From assembly GCA_963422465.1 (NCBI GenBank), contig OY730169.1, positions 5,518,001 to 5,582,000 of the forward strand: a DNA stretch of 64,000 nt. Reading direction: 5' to 3'. Under the pieces are notes generated by a model. It did no database searches. It saw only the letters and a program-made list of their open reading frames with translations, and was not told the DNA's origin. The DNA is from Lichina pygmaea. Lineage: Eukaryota; Ascomycota; Lichinomycetes; Lichinales; Lichinaceae. The first letter of the stretch is position 1. The number at the start of each line of letters is the position of its first letter. A program made the position numbers and the translations under genes. Below, piece by piece: positions 54,528-64,000 of the stretch.

Positions 54528-56401
54528 CACGGGCGCGTCCGACGGCGGGGCAACGGCGACGGTATATGTACCTCTGCCCCGGTAGACTGCTGGTCTTTAC
54601 CCGGCGGTGGCAGCGCCGCCCGCCGCTGAGGGAAAGCGTCGCACAGCACCCGACGTGGACGAGCACGACGAACCGACGTGTGTGTGCTCTCGGATCGGGT
54701 CCCTCGTTCCTTTTCGCAAAGTGGGGGGGGGGGGGGGGGGGGGAGCAGGTTTGGGTACCACGGAGGCGGTGAATCGATGCGGACCTGATGCGTTGTTGCC
54801 CTGCAGCTAGCGGAGCAGCCACGAGGCCGCGTCTGCGCAGTGTCGAAGCTTTGACCAAGGACCGAGTCGGCCTCGACGACGCAGCTCTCGCCGGGCGACG
54901 TATTGGGCCTGGGTCAGTACCGTACAGCAAGGAAGAGACGACCACACAGGCCGAGACCCCGACGTACCCGCGAGAACCAAGGATCCATCGAGCTGCGGTG
55001 ATGGAAAGTGACCGGTGGTGGCCGAACAGCGTCCAGAGAGATGCAGGGGATCGTGTGTACGGGCGGTAGTTGTGTGTGACGGACCGGAGGGGAGGAGGTC
55101 CGGTAATACGTACGCGGTCTACGATACTATCCACTTTCATGTGATCCGGTACGTACGGACGTGCTGGCAGCCTGCCGTTCGGCTTCCCCCCTCATCGAAA
55201 GAGGGGTTCCGAACTTGATGAATCATCTCGACGTTGATCCGTCTCGGCTAGCTCTGATGGCAGCAATGTACGAGTATGGGACGTATGTTGCGTACTCTGT
55301 ACGAAGCTTGCTACCTGGAAGAGACGATCGCTGCCGTGGGCCGAGAAAGTGACGATGAGACCCAGTCGTTCCTCGTCGGGTACATACGCTACCTAAGTGA
55401 CGACGAAGAGAGGTACTGTAGATCCACGAAGGACGACGTCGATGCTCCGTACCTCCGCAAGTACCGTACTCGCTACGTGCGTCTGGCAGGCCCGATCAGT
55501 TAGCACCTGGAACGGCGCCGATGATCAGCGATTACGTACGGTGGCACCTATCCGTAGTGCTCACGACGCCAAGAGCTAGTGTGGCGCACAGCCCCGCATC
55601 GGACACAAGCGCCCGAGATCACGGCAGGGGCCCCGGGCACCCGATCGTCTGGAGCCGCTCGGGCGCCACCGGGAAGAGGGCGGCAGCCCTCGTGCTCTGG
55701 AGGGGTGTGGGGCCAGACGACGTAGGAAGTCTCGAGACAGCGGCTCCGGCCTAGGACGGGCTGATACGGTCTCATGATATGCGGCCCGGATCTGTAGGTG
55801 TGTACGTATCGTACGTACTGTACCCGGTGGTACGGAGGCACTTGAGTCCCGTGAGCCCCTGCTCGCGAGTGGCCTCGTACTCGACCACAGGTCTTGTAGG
55901 AGTATCTCCCGCGGAGCTTTAGGGCGTTAGAGCACTTGCGCAAGACTTGCTCCGTGCCAAGTCTCCTAAGTCTTGTGCTTCCGTCGGCGACTTTCGCGTG
56001 CAACCCGTCGACAGTATTTCTGAGCACTACAGAAGTAACATGTTTCTTGTCACGAGATACGGTCGGTCTCTTTGGTCAGCCTTCGACGACCGATAGCGAG
56101 CAGTGTTTCTTAAGACCTTTGATACAGCCGGCCATCACATACAAGCACACCGATCCTGAGTCAGCAACCTATACCACTGGCTAATACCCCGCCCCCCCCC
56201 AAGACTGCCGAGGGCCGAGGTCCAATTCAAATCCTCACGTACGTAAGCACAGCACATACGAACCCTTCTCCCGGTCGGGAGACAGCCACTGCCCGTGGGA
56301 TAGGGCTGTACGTACGTACTTCCGTACGAAGGATTAGGCTACAGAGCCCCACTCGTACCTCCGTGCTCCGTACAGCACCCCACCACTACGTTACGTACCT
56401 A
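54528..56401. other. Intergenic, no gene seen
   Basis: Upstream region of the velvet gene. It holds a 21-nt poly(G), GTAC-rich islands (55100-55520, 55790-55830, 56230-56400) and no supported gene. Confidence 0.55.
54723..54743. repeat. Poly(G) tract, 21 nt
   Basis: Uninterrupted run of 21 G upstream of the velvet gene. Confidence 0.9.
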
Positions 56402-57045
56402 CTATTAGGTGCAATTAGTTCGAGCGATGTGTGGCGCAGCGTGACCTCGCCTAGCGCGACGCTACCGGTTACCCTGACAACTGTATGTCTATTGATATTT
56501 ATGTAACAATAGTAATAAGACTCAATGGCGGTGTGGTAGATAGCGATGAAACTGACTAGTGTTTTGGTGTACCACCTCTCAGCAGTGATGCAAGCTGCGA
56601 TCCGTCGAGGGATAGAGTTGATCGGCTTCTGAAAGCGTGCCGGATCAATCTGGAGCCAGGCATCTGGTGCTGTCTCCTCGAGGACTCTTTTAGCCTCGGT
56701 GGCAGTCATATCCCGCAGACCTGGAGCCAACTCTCAAGTCTTCTCCTTCAATGGAAACCAGAGATTTCTCGATGCAGTTGAGGTCTGGGGAGTAAGGGGG
56801 CCATTCCAGGAGTCGGATCCCGGTCTGCCGTAGCCGTTCCTTCACGATCTTCGCTTTGTCAATGGGGGCATTGCGACAGACAGATGTTGCGACATGGCAC
56901 AGGTGCGGGAACCAAGTTGACGATAGTCTCATTGAATTGACAGCAACGGAGCGACAGTACATAAAATTCTTAGCGCAACGGTCAGCCACACGCTAAGCGA
57001 GGTCACTCCCAACGCCACATTGCTCAAACTACTTGCACCCAATAG
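56402..57045 (-). mobile_element. Tc1/mariner element, internally deleted
   Basis: 644 bp with imperfect inverted ends (CTATTAGGTGCAATTAGTT at the left; CTATTGGGTGCAAGTAGTT in the right end read inward), related over about 57 bp and flanked by TA on both sides. Inside is only the 3' end of a Tc1/mariner transposase on the minus strand. The first two thirds of the coding region are missing, so the element is non-autonomous and old. Confidence 0.85.
56563..56875 (-). pseudogene. Tc1/mariner transposase C-terminal remnant
   Basis: Reads NAPIDKAKIVKERLRQTGIR, then LLEWPPYSPDLNCIE, the C-terminal DDE-domain signature of Tc1/mariner transposases (normally DNAPIH...WPPYSPDLNPIE). The residue before NAP is Arg instead of the catalytic Asp. 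After a one-base frame change near 56730 the homology continues as LAPGLRDMTATEAKRV to RIAACITAERWYTK, the normal protein end. Confidence 0.9.
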
Positions 57046-57957
57046 TACATCGTACTTCCGTACGTACGGAACGGTCAGGTGTCGGTCGGAGACGACAAGG
57101 GTAAGTTTACCGCAGTACATACGTATATGCAATGCGGAGGTCGTATCCCCCCCCCACTCCCCCGCCTTTTTCTCTACGAGAGGGGGGAAATAACGTTACA
57201 GGAGGACAGGCGACAAGTCGGTTGCAAAGCCGCATTGTCAGAATTCTCGAGACGTCTAAAGCTTCCAGGGTGAGTCGGTGGCTCGGTACGTATGTACGAG
57301 TAATTTTGACGTGGTCGCCGATCTCTCGGCTTACTAATGGGACTACTGTGACTTCACCCACGTACGAAGGGTACGGTAAATTAGAGCCTACGGCCGTGAC
57401 TCGATCCACGACGCTCGGGCCGCGACGAGGATCGGCTCGACCGAGTGTTGTCGTGTGTGTGTCGTCGTTCGGATTGGCACGGTGCTCGTCTCGGCCCCGG
57501 ACTCGGGGCCTGGACTCGGGCGTGGATTCGGACGTGGACTCGGACCCCCTGGATGCGCGCTACATCATCACATCGTAGGTGTTGTACCTTCGTACGTTGT
57601 ACAGACCCCGGCACGGCGGCCTGGACGGCGGCCTGGACGGCGGCCTGGGCGGCGGCGTGGGCGGCAAGCACGGCAAATCAGAGGGTACGGTAGCGTAGGT
57701 GGTCTGGGAACTGTACGAGTACGTGGAGGTACTTTGGATCCAAGTACCCGATCGACCGAACCGGCCGTCGTCGACGGGACCGGGCGGCCGTCTGACCGCT
57801 CTCGTCTGCCTCGGGCTTGACGTGAGGCGAGAACGAGCAGAGGGTGAAGGGAGCGTGGGCTCGCCGACGATGCTGGCCCGCATTCGCGAGCGCTCGCGGC
57901 GTCGACGACGACGAGGCACGCGTCTGGACTTCCGAGGTGCCGCGTCGACGTTGCGCC
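57046..57957. other. Intergenic, no gene seen
   Basis: 3' flank of the eIF3b gene. Contains a short 12-bp tandem repeat GGCGGCCTGGAC (57615-57665) and CGGACTCGG-type repeats at 57500-57550. Confidence 0.55.
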
Positions 57958-60553
57958 TCACGGCACGATCTCCTCCGTCTCCTCGACGACCTCCTCGACG
58001 ATCTCTTCGATGACGGCGTCCTTCTTCTCCTCCTCGCCCTCGGCGGCGTCGGCCTCGTCGGCCCCGTCCGTGACCGACCCGTTCGGAACTTCCTGTAGGC
58101 CCTCCTCGATGCGCTCTTCCCGCAGCTCCTCCTCCACCGTCTTCCGCCATTCGGCCCATTCGTTGATCAGCCGTCGGCGCGTCTCGACGACGGCCATGTT
58201 GGCCGTGTCGAGTTCGAACTGATCTTGCTCCTCGAAGATGCGGCTGTATTCGCGCAGGTTCTTGCGGATCTGCTTCTGTTCCTCCTTCGACAGCAGCGTC
58301 GGCGGCCGGGGCCGCCACAGCCATTGCTTGAACCGATCGACGTGCTCCTCGCGCAGCAACGTGCCCCGGAAGTCGTACAGGTGATAGCCGTTCTCCATCT
58401 GGAGCCCGCGCCGTCTCTGGTCAGCCGGTCCGAACATCTCGACGGACGTCGTCGCGACGGTGGGCCCGCTCGAGGACCGCGACGTCTCGTCCGACCACGG
58501 GACCGCCGAGGCCCGCGGGAAAGGGGAAGGGGCTCTTCGTCGGCGGTAGGGTAGCGTAGGGTGGAGTGGTAGGGTCGGACGGAAAGGGGAGCGGACGGAC
58601 AGGAAAGAAAGGCGCTCACGGTATGCTTCCAGACGCTGGCACTCGACGCCACGTAGCGGCCCGTCGGATCCCACTCGAGCTCGGTGATGCCGTAATGGTC
58701 CCCCGTCGCCATGAGCTGGAGGTTGGCCGTCAGGTCCTTGTCCGGGTCGGTGCGCTCGCCCTCGTAGTCGAGGTCCCAGAAGTCGAGCTCGAAGCCCTGC
58801 TGCGAGTGCACCGTCGCGACGACGACGAAGCGGCCCTTGGGCGACCAGTAGATGGCGTTGCTGTTCTTCTTCTCGACGGTGCGGATCTGCTTGAAGTTGC
58901 CCGTGGTCGGGCCCTTGGCCCGTTCCGGGCAGAAGAACGACACCGACGTCTTGGGCGGCACCGCCGTCGCCGCCACCGCCTCGCCCGTCGTGATGAGCAC
59001 GAACCGGTCGCCGTTCGGCTCCCAGGCGAAGTTGATGACCGTGTCCTTGATCGTGTCGATCACCTCGACCGGCACGCCCTTCTCCCGCACCCGGAAGATC
59101 TCGAGGTTGGTCGCGAGCGACTTCTTGGACTTGGAGTGCCGGTCCACCTTGACGCACACGTACGCCGACTGCGACTGCCAGTGCAGCTTCGCGTCCGAGA
59201 CGTTGAACAGGTTCCGCGCCCGGACCACCTCCTTGGACGGGATCGTCATGAGCCCGACCTTGGCCGGGTTGCTCCCGAGCTCGGGCGTCCAGTAGCAGAA
59301 GAGCTGTTCGTACGTCTTGACGCCGTCGCGCTGCGGCGACGTCGGCGCCCACTCAAAGTCGACGACGCCTTCGATCCGGACCGAGGTCTTGTCCAGCAGG
59401 TTCATGCGCGGCAGCTCGTACACCGAGATCGACTGCGCCGGGTTCAGCCGGGCCACGTATCGTTCGTCGGCCGACCACTTGAACGCCGGCCACTGGATCT
59501 TGCGCTTGATCGGGTTCCCCTGCTCGTCCACCTGCGGCCCCGGCACGTCCATGTTCGCGAACGAGCGCAGCGGCTTCCCCGTCGCGATGTCCCAGATGAC
59601 GTAGTTCTTCCCTTCTTCCTCGGCCGTCAGGACCGGGTTCCTCTCGTCCACCTGGATCGGTCGGTTCGACCACGTGACCAGGTACTTCTCGCCGGGAGAG
59701 AAGTCGACCAGGTTGACGAACGGGTGCGCGAAACGCTTCTGCCGCAGCCACGACCTGCCGGCCCAGAGCTGGACGCCCTGCGCGTGCATGGAGGTGAGAA
59801 ACGTGCCCAGTGGGGACCACTGCACGAAGGACTCGGTCCAGTGCTGCCGATCCACTATCAGGTCCGGGGACTCCTTCTTCCGGTTCCAGAAGACGCCGAC
59901 GTTGTCGCTACGGAACATGACGAACTGATCCCGGGCGTTGACGCCGTGTGGCTCCTCGCCTATCCACCACCGCAGATGCTCCTTCTCGGTGAAGTCATCG
60001 ATCTTGGGCTCTCTGTATTCCTCGTCGATGCGGCCCTCTCGACCGTATCTCTCGATGTCGGTCAGCTTGTTGACCGCAAGCGTGTGGTGTCTGTCCAAAG
60101 GGAAGCCGTTTAAGGCCTTGGCCACGGCGGCAGCCTGTGCCGGCGTTTCGAACTCGACAAACGCGTAGCTGAGCAGCGATCAGCCATCTGACTTCTCTGC
60201 AGCGGTACGTGAGGCATACCCTTCAGACTTATCCTCGTCCTTCATGGGCATGAAGATCGCATCCTCCCGCGTCTTGCCGATCGTGGCCATCCGCTTGAGC
60301 AGAATTCGTACGAGCTTCGACTTGGTTTCGGCGTTGACGATGGGCAGGCCATCGATGACCACGAAGGTGTCGAGGCCCTCCTCCAGGCGGACTTCATATT
60401 GCGCTTTCAGATCTGGAGTGCCAACGTCAGAGAATCCGTATTCTCCACGAGCAAGCCTCGTGCACCTCGAGCAGGTCACTTGCCTGAAAAGTCGATCTCC
60501 TCCTCTTCATCCTCCAAATTCTCTTCACCCAGATTATTGAAGCTGGGAGCCAT
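57958..60553 (-). CDS. PRT1: Translation initiation factor eIF3 subunit b
   Basis: Four exons: 60553-60484, 60412-60220, 60168-58620 and 58398-57958, 750 aa (yeast Prt1 763). The acidic N-terminus [20 protein letters not shown] leads to an RRM ([40 protein letters not shown], residues about 38-120), then a WD40-like beta-propeller ([40 protein letters not shown]) and the C-terminal helix [36 protein letters not shown] that binds eIF3i/g. An acidic Glu/Val-rich tail follows. eIF3b is the scaffold of eIF3 on the 40S subunit. Intron 1 is a GC-AG intron (TCAG|GCAAGT). Introns are 71, 51 and 221 nt; all phases join. Confidence 0.96.
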
Positions 60554-60814
60554 GTTTCAGACAGAACTTCACTCGAGATGTCGCAGAGCAATGCCGTGGT
60601 TGTCGGCGACAGTTGTTCTCTTGCAGCTCTACCAGTACAGCCGGAATCCATCCACTCGACATTTGGCCCATCCCAATCAACGACAAAATTTGTAGTGCAT
60701 CACGTGATCCAAGAGCGGATTAGTAATCCAATTGGGGCGTAGACAGCCCTTAGTCATCAGCTGTGCCCTGTGTAGCGGCGTGGCGGGCAGTGGCTATAAG
60801 TGGAGTTCCTGTGA

Positions 60815-61254
60815 ACGGACAATTACTGCCCCCCTCTTGCTTCAATGCCCCCTCGCTTAGGAAGCTACTTATAAGTCTGTGGCAGTCCCTTGAAATGTTA
60901 AGTACTCCTAAACTTTTGAGGCATCAGCCACCCGACCGAGCAAGTTTACACCACTGACAAGTCCCCACACCCCCAAAAATACCACTTATGACTTCAAAGA
61001 TGTGTTCTGACTTGATGAGCGTAGAGCTAAGCATTCGACGCGACTGAGAAAAAAGTTTGAGTGAATATTACGTGGTGCGTGATACCTTGAAGACTTATGA
61101 CAGCCATGGGCTGTGTGGGTTGAACAGATACCTAGCTTTATATGGAGGGGCTCGCCAAAATGCATGTACCGACTTATGCGACGGGGCATCAAAGTTATAG
61201 GGGGGCACTGGAGTAAGAAATCTGCATGGTGGGGGGTACCGCAGTAATTGTCCG
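60815..61254 (+). mobile_element. hAT-like MITE, complete (copy C)
   Basis: About 440 bp with inverted ends CGGACAATTACTGC and GCAGTAATTGTCCG, flanked by TCCTGTGA (60807-60814) and TCCTGTGG (61255-61262), an 8-bp target duplication with one mismatch. It is related over its whole length to 16697-17148 (shared blocks: CTAAACTTTTG, ACTTATGACA, CCTAGCTTTA and AAGAAATCTG). No coding capacity. Confidence 0.88.
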
Positions 61255-61262
61255 TCCTGTGG

Positions 61263-62532
61263 AATAGTTTTCTCCAAAGCAGGTCACTTGTGACTTTTGA
61301 CTCACTGTTACAGGTACACCTACATGCTGTTGGTCACAGCGTTCATAAGTAAGATACAGTATCTACATTTCTTCGCGACGTCAACCACACATTACTAACA
61401 ATCAGATGTATGTAAGGAAGTACGTATGGGTACGGAGTAACTACTCAAAGTTGATTTCGTGTGGGTCTGTACTACGTACTTGTACATAGACTTTCGTCAC
61501 GACATCGTACACTACCGTACTAGCTTAGCATCGGTGGTCGCCTCGTGATTACTAATTCTGACCGGAGCGGAGTTAACCTCGCGGCACAACCTCACCTCCC
61601 GACGAGACTAATCTTCCTTTTGATCGAATCGAACTCATACCGTACAGTCTATCTCATACAACTGAGATTTCTCTGTCTGTGACGCAATCTCTCCGAGCCC
61701 TTTCATGTGACTACCCTAGCTATTTCCTTCTTCCCTATATAAAGCGACTGTTTTTTCCCTTCTGTAGTGAGCCGAATGACTTGCTCTGTTGTCGATATAT
61801 CGACACTTTTCATACTGGTCAACTCTGTTCAGTCTCCAAAGTGATATGTTTGCTATCCAAGGTGTTGCCACAAGCTCCAAGGTGTTCTGAGCCAGATACA
61901 GGGAAAGTCCACGCCAAGCCCCAGGTTGTCCAAGCTGGATTCAAAACAGTTCAAGTTGTATCCAGGATATCCCAAGCCAGATGTAACGCGCAGTCGTCGC
62001 GAGTCGGCTACAGCGCTCTGAACATTAAAAGGCTACTGTGGCGGGCATCTGCCCGACACCTCGCGACTCGCATATACCACTATAGGTGCGGCTGCGCGTG
62101 ACCTGCCCACATTCCAGGTGCCCAGTCACCGACAAGTCCTCACACCAGATTCAACGTCTGTCTCACGCCAGATCCAAGATAGCCCAAGCTGGATCCAACA
62201 TATGTCTTCCAAGATAAACAGTACACACCATTACTCTCTGTCTCCTAGATCAAAACACGGAGATATCACCCATGGTTATAATCCAAAGAAAAAAGATCAA
62301 CCTCCCACATACAAGTCACTGGGACTTACAGTACTGCCGGGGGAGAAGCCAAAAAAACCATCAACAGTATGTATGAAGACCAGTCTAACTAGCATCACAG
62401 TCACTTATCTATAGTAAATTACTGCAGAAGATCTGAAAACTCATGTTCAATAGACTGGATCACAACACACAGATTGGAGGATCAACAAGCAACAGGTAAG
62501 CCCCATCATCCTACCAATATACAAGTTCTACA
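61263..62532. other. Intergenic with possible promoter
   Basis: No supported gene. Contains GTAC-rich DNA (61400-61520), a TATA-like TATATAAAG at 61737-61745 that could serve the tentative downstream gene, and loose repeats of a CCAAGCTGGATCCAA-type word (61855-62200). Confidence 0.45.
61737..61745 (+). promoter_or_regulatory. Candidate TATA box
   Basis: TATATAAAG preceded by pyrimidine-rich DNA; about 0.8 kb upstream of the tentative Ala-rich gene. No transcript evidence. Confidence 0.3.
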
Positions 62533-63196
62533 ATGTTCAACACAATCTGTGCTTTCCAAAGTTTTGTCGAGCATCGCTGAACAAGCTTGGTTTCTTTTCC
62601 CATGCATTGACATCCTGACGCTCTGACACACAAAACCCCTGACTTCCCCCCCTTTCCCTTCTTCCTCCTGCCTCCACAAGTCACGTTCGAAATAAAGGCG
62701 GACACAGTTCCATCCATTGTTTCAAGCACTGTCGGCGGAGTAGCGACCGTCACCTCAGTGGTGATGGGTATAAGAGCGAAGCGGAAGGAGAAGCGGTATA
62801 GGCAACCTTCTTGTTTGTCTTTCCAATTTATATTAGTATGTTTTTTATATTTCTTACTTTTCTTCCTTAACCTGATGTGCTAACTTACCTTGTGCCCGTA
62901 GAGCGACGAAGAAGGCCGCGAAGGAGGCCGTCGAGCTGCGTCGGGCCGTTGGAGCCGCCGCCGTCGACAATACCACGAACGCGGCAAAGAACGCGTGCCT
63001 AGCGGGGGCACTCGCTGGCGTCCACGTGAGGATGGCGGGTCGGACTCTGGCGGCCGCTGCCGCGGCCGGCGAAGTGGCGGCGGTGGCGGCGGCGCCGTTG
63101 ACACCATGCGCGGATGCCGCGAACCTCGGTGCGACCGGAGACTCGATGGCTGCCGCCACCGTCGCCGCCAACGCCGCCAACGCCGCCAACACCTAA
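62533..63196 (+). CDS. Tentative Ala-rich hypothetical protein
   Basis: Not recognised. Proposed exons 62533-62560, 62681-62795 and 62902-63196, 145 aa, chosen from splice signals: the second exon follows a long pyrimidine tract and CACAAG, the third follows TGCCCGTAG, and both joins keep phase. The product reads ITFEIKADTVPSIVSSTVGG, ATVTSVVMGIRAKRKEKR, then AAKEAVELRRAVGAAAVDNT and a very Ala-rich end. After the TAA at 63194 the same frame continues for about 46 codons of Ala/Thr/Pro-rich sequence to a TGA near 63337. This suggests a gene truncated by a nonsense change, or a final intron that I have not placed. The 5' exon is the weakest part. Confidence 0.4.
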
Positions 63197-64000
63197 GCTG
63201 CCCCAGCAAACACAGCAGCAAGCAACAATATCCCTGTCCCAGCCATCAGGGCCAAGTCGCCGCCAACCACACCCAGTGTCCCGCACACCCCCACCACCCC
63301 CACTCCTACTCCAAATCCTCCCACCACTACCATGGCGGGTTGAAGAGATGTGCTCTAAGAGTATACTTCTCAAGTCTTTACTTCCGAACAGTTCCCTAGT
63401 GGACTGCCTGGGCTATAGTAACGTTGTTGGAGAACTTACCACACATGTGATGTTGTTCTTTGTTGGCTCTCCTCTACATGAAGTGTGGCTGTCGCTGTCT
63501 CTTGTAAGTATAAGCATAGGCTTTTCAACAACCCCCCTTCCCCTTTAGCTACCCGACTAAAAAGTCGCTTTGTGGATGCAGAGCTCAACTGATAGGATTG
63601 CCCCAGCAGACCGCATACTCGATGGGATCACGACGGCTTTCCTTGACTGACTCAGCACCAATACCGTAGCGCTCGGGCTCGGCACATTGTTTCTCTGTCC
63701 AACCCCCCCCCCCCCCCCCCCCCAGTGCTAGGCAAGTTGCTCTTTCCTCTGGGGATAGAATCAGAAAGGTCGGAAGCTTGGAAGGAAAGTGTCAGAAGGC
63801 CCAACCAACTCGGCCAAAAGACCCGACAACCCTGATCAGGTGATCAGAACTGCCGTTGGCTGATTATATAAGGCTGCACGTAACAGAAAGAACACCTAGA
63901 GTGTCATAGATGTATAAATAGCTAGCACATCTCTTCTTCAGAAAAGACCAGACAGAATCGAACACACATTTCCTGCTGCGGCTGCAGTGCCACCATTCGT
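63197..64000. other. Right-edge intergenic
   Basis: No supported gene. A 21-nt poly(C) lies at 63703-63723; TATA-like words at 63865-63872 (TATATAAG) and 63913-63919 (TATAAAT) suggest a promoter for a gene beyond the window edge. Confidence 0.45.
63703..63723. repeat. Poly(C) tract, 21 nt
   Basis: Uninterrupted run of 21 C near the right edge. Confidence 0.9.

Noticed and set aside
55548-56027. 159-codon minus-strand frame
   Set aside because: No domain, odd composition, and it spans GTAC-rich intergenic DNA.
57958-59352. 464-codon minus-strand frame
   Set aside because: Only its end (58398-57958) is the true last eIF3b exon; upstream of that it is an out-of-frame reading of the same gene.
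58566-60113. 515-codon open frame on the plus strand
   Set aside because: It is exactly antisense to eIF3b, whose exons are conserved over their whole length; the frame stays open because of GC-rich third codon positions and its product is Arg/Val/Leu/Asp-biased without domains.
1-64000. CRISPR arrays, rRNA genes, telomere repeats, LTR retroelements
   Set aside because: No regularly spaced direct repeats with unique spacers, no rRNA-like sequence, no TTAGGG arrays and no reverse transcriptase, integrase or paired LTR was seen on either strand.

Overview
The window is nuclear chromosome from a fungus, most likely a basidiomycete. The evidence is GC-rich coding DNA, many short introns (mostly 47-90 nt) with fungal branch sites, and proteins with clear fungal hallmarks: Pan1, a BIG1-type protein, a CSI2-type protein, recyclin, a VelB-type velvet factor, sphingolipid C9-methyltransferase and fungal-length tropomyosin. 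A smut-lineage (Ustilaginomycotina-like) fungus is my guess, not something the sequence proves. I see no viral or LTR-retroelement coding sequence.

Layout: 1-3133 the 3' part of PAN1 (+); 4445-5290 RPB11 (-); 6425-6977 LSM5 (-), six tiny exons; 7346-9088 a WRN-type 3'-5' exonuclease (+); 10-17.2 kb a repeat-rich stretch with a hypothetical membrane protein, a nearly intact Fot1/pogo transposon, a decayed gene, FCF1 (-) and copies of a hAT-like MITE; 18134-19423 CSI2-like protein (+); 22048-23615 BuGZ-type zinc-finger protein (-); 25348-25809 unknown small protein (-); 26253-28256 sphingolipid C9-methyltransferase (+); 29446-31208 conserved unknown protein (-); 31571-32206 tropomyosin (+); 32990-33769 RRP17/Nop25 (-); 34108-35481 BIG1-like (+); 36877-39977 recyclin RCY1 (-); 40712-42071 ERD1-like EXS protein (-); 42376-43476 PEX10 (+); 43692-45378 RSA4/Notchless (-); 45618-49790 MSH4 (+); 52369-54527 VelB-type velvet factor (-); 56402-57045 Tc1/mariner remnant; 57958-60553 eIF3b (-); 60815-61254 second complete MITE; 62533-63196 a tentative Ala-rich protein (+).

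The genes are mostly unlinked housekeeping functions: transcription (RPB11), RNA decay and splicing (LSM5), ribosome biogenesis (FCF1, RRP17, RSA4), translation initiation (eIF3b), endocytosis and membrane traffic (PAN1, RCY1, ERD1, BIG1), actin (tropomyosin), peroxisomes (PEX10), sphingolipids (C9-methyltransferase), meiosis (MSH4) and developmental regulation (VelB). There is no obvious metabolic or defence cluster. The interest lies in intron biology (GC-AG introns, a 15-nt exon, a 33-nt intron, frame-preserving introns), in an acidic MSH4 tail with a SUMO-interaction-like motif, in a small repeat ecology (pogo, mariner, hAT-like MITEs, a retroposon, a palindromic MITE), and in GTAC-rich intergenic DNA. 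Exon borders were set by hand from splice signals, reading phase and remembered family sequences, so each should be checked against RNA.
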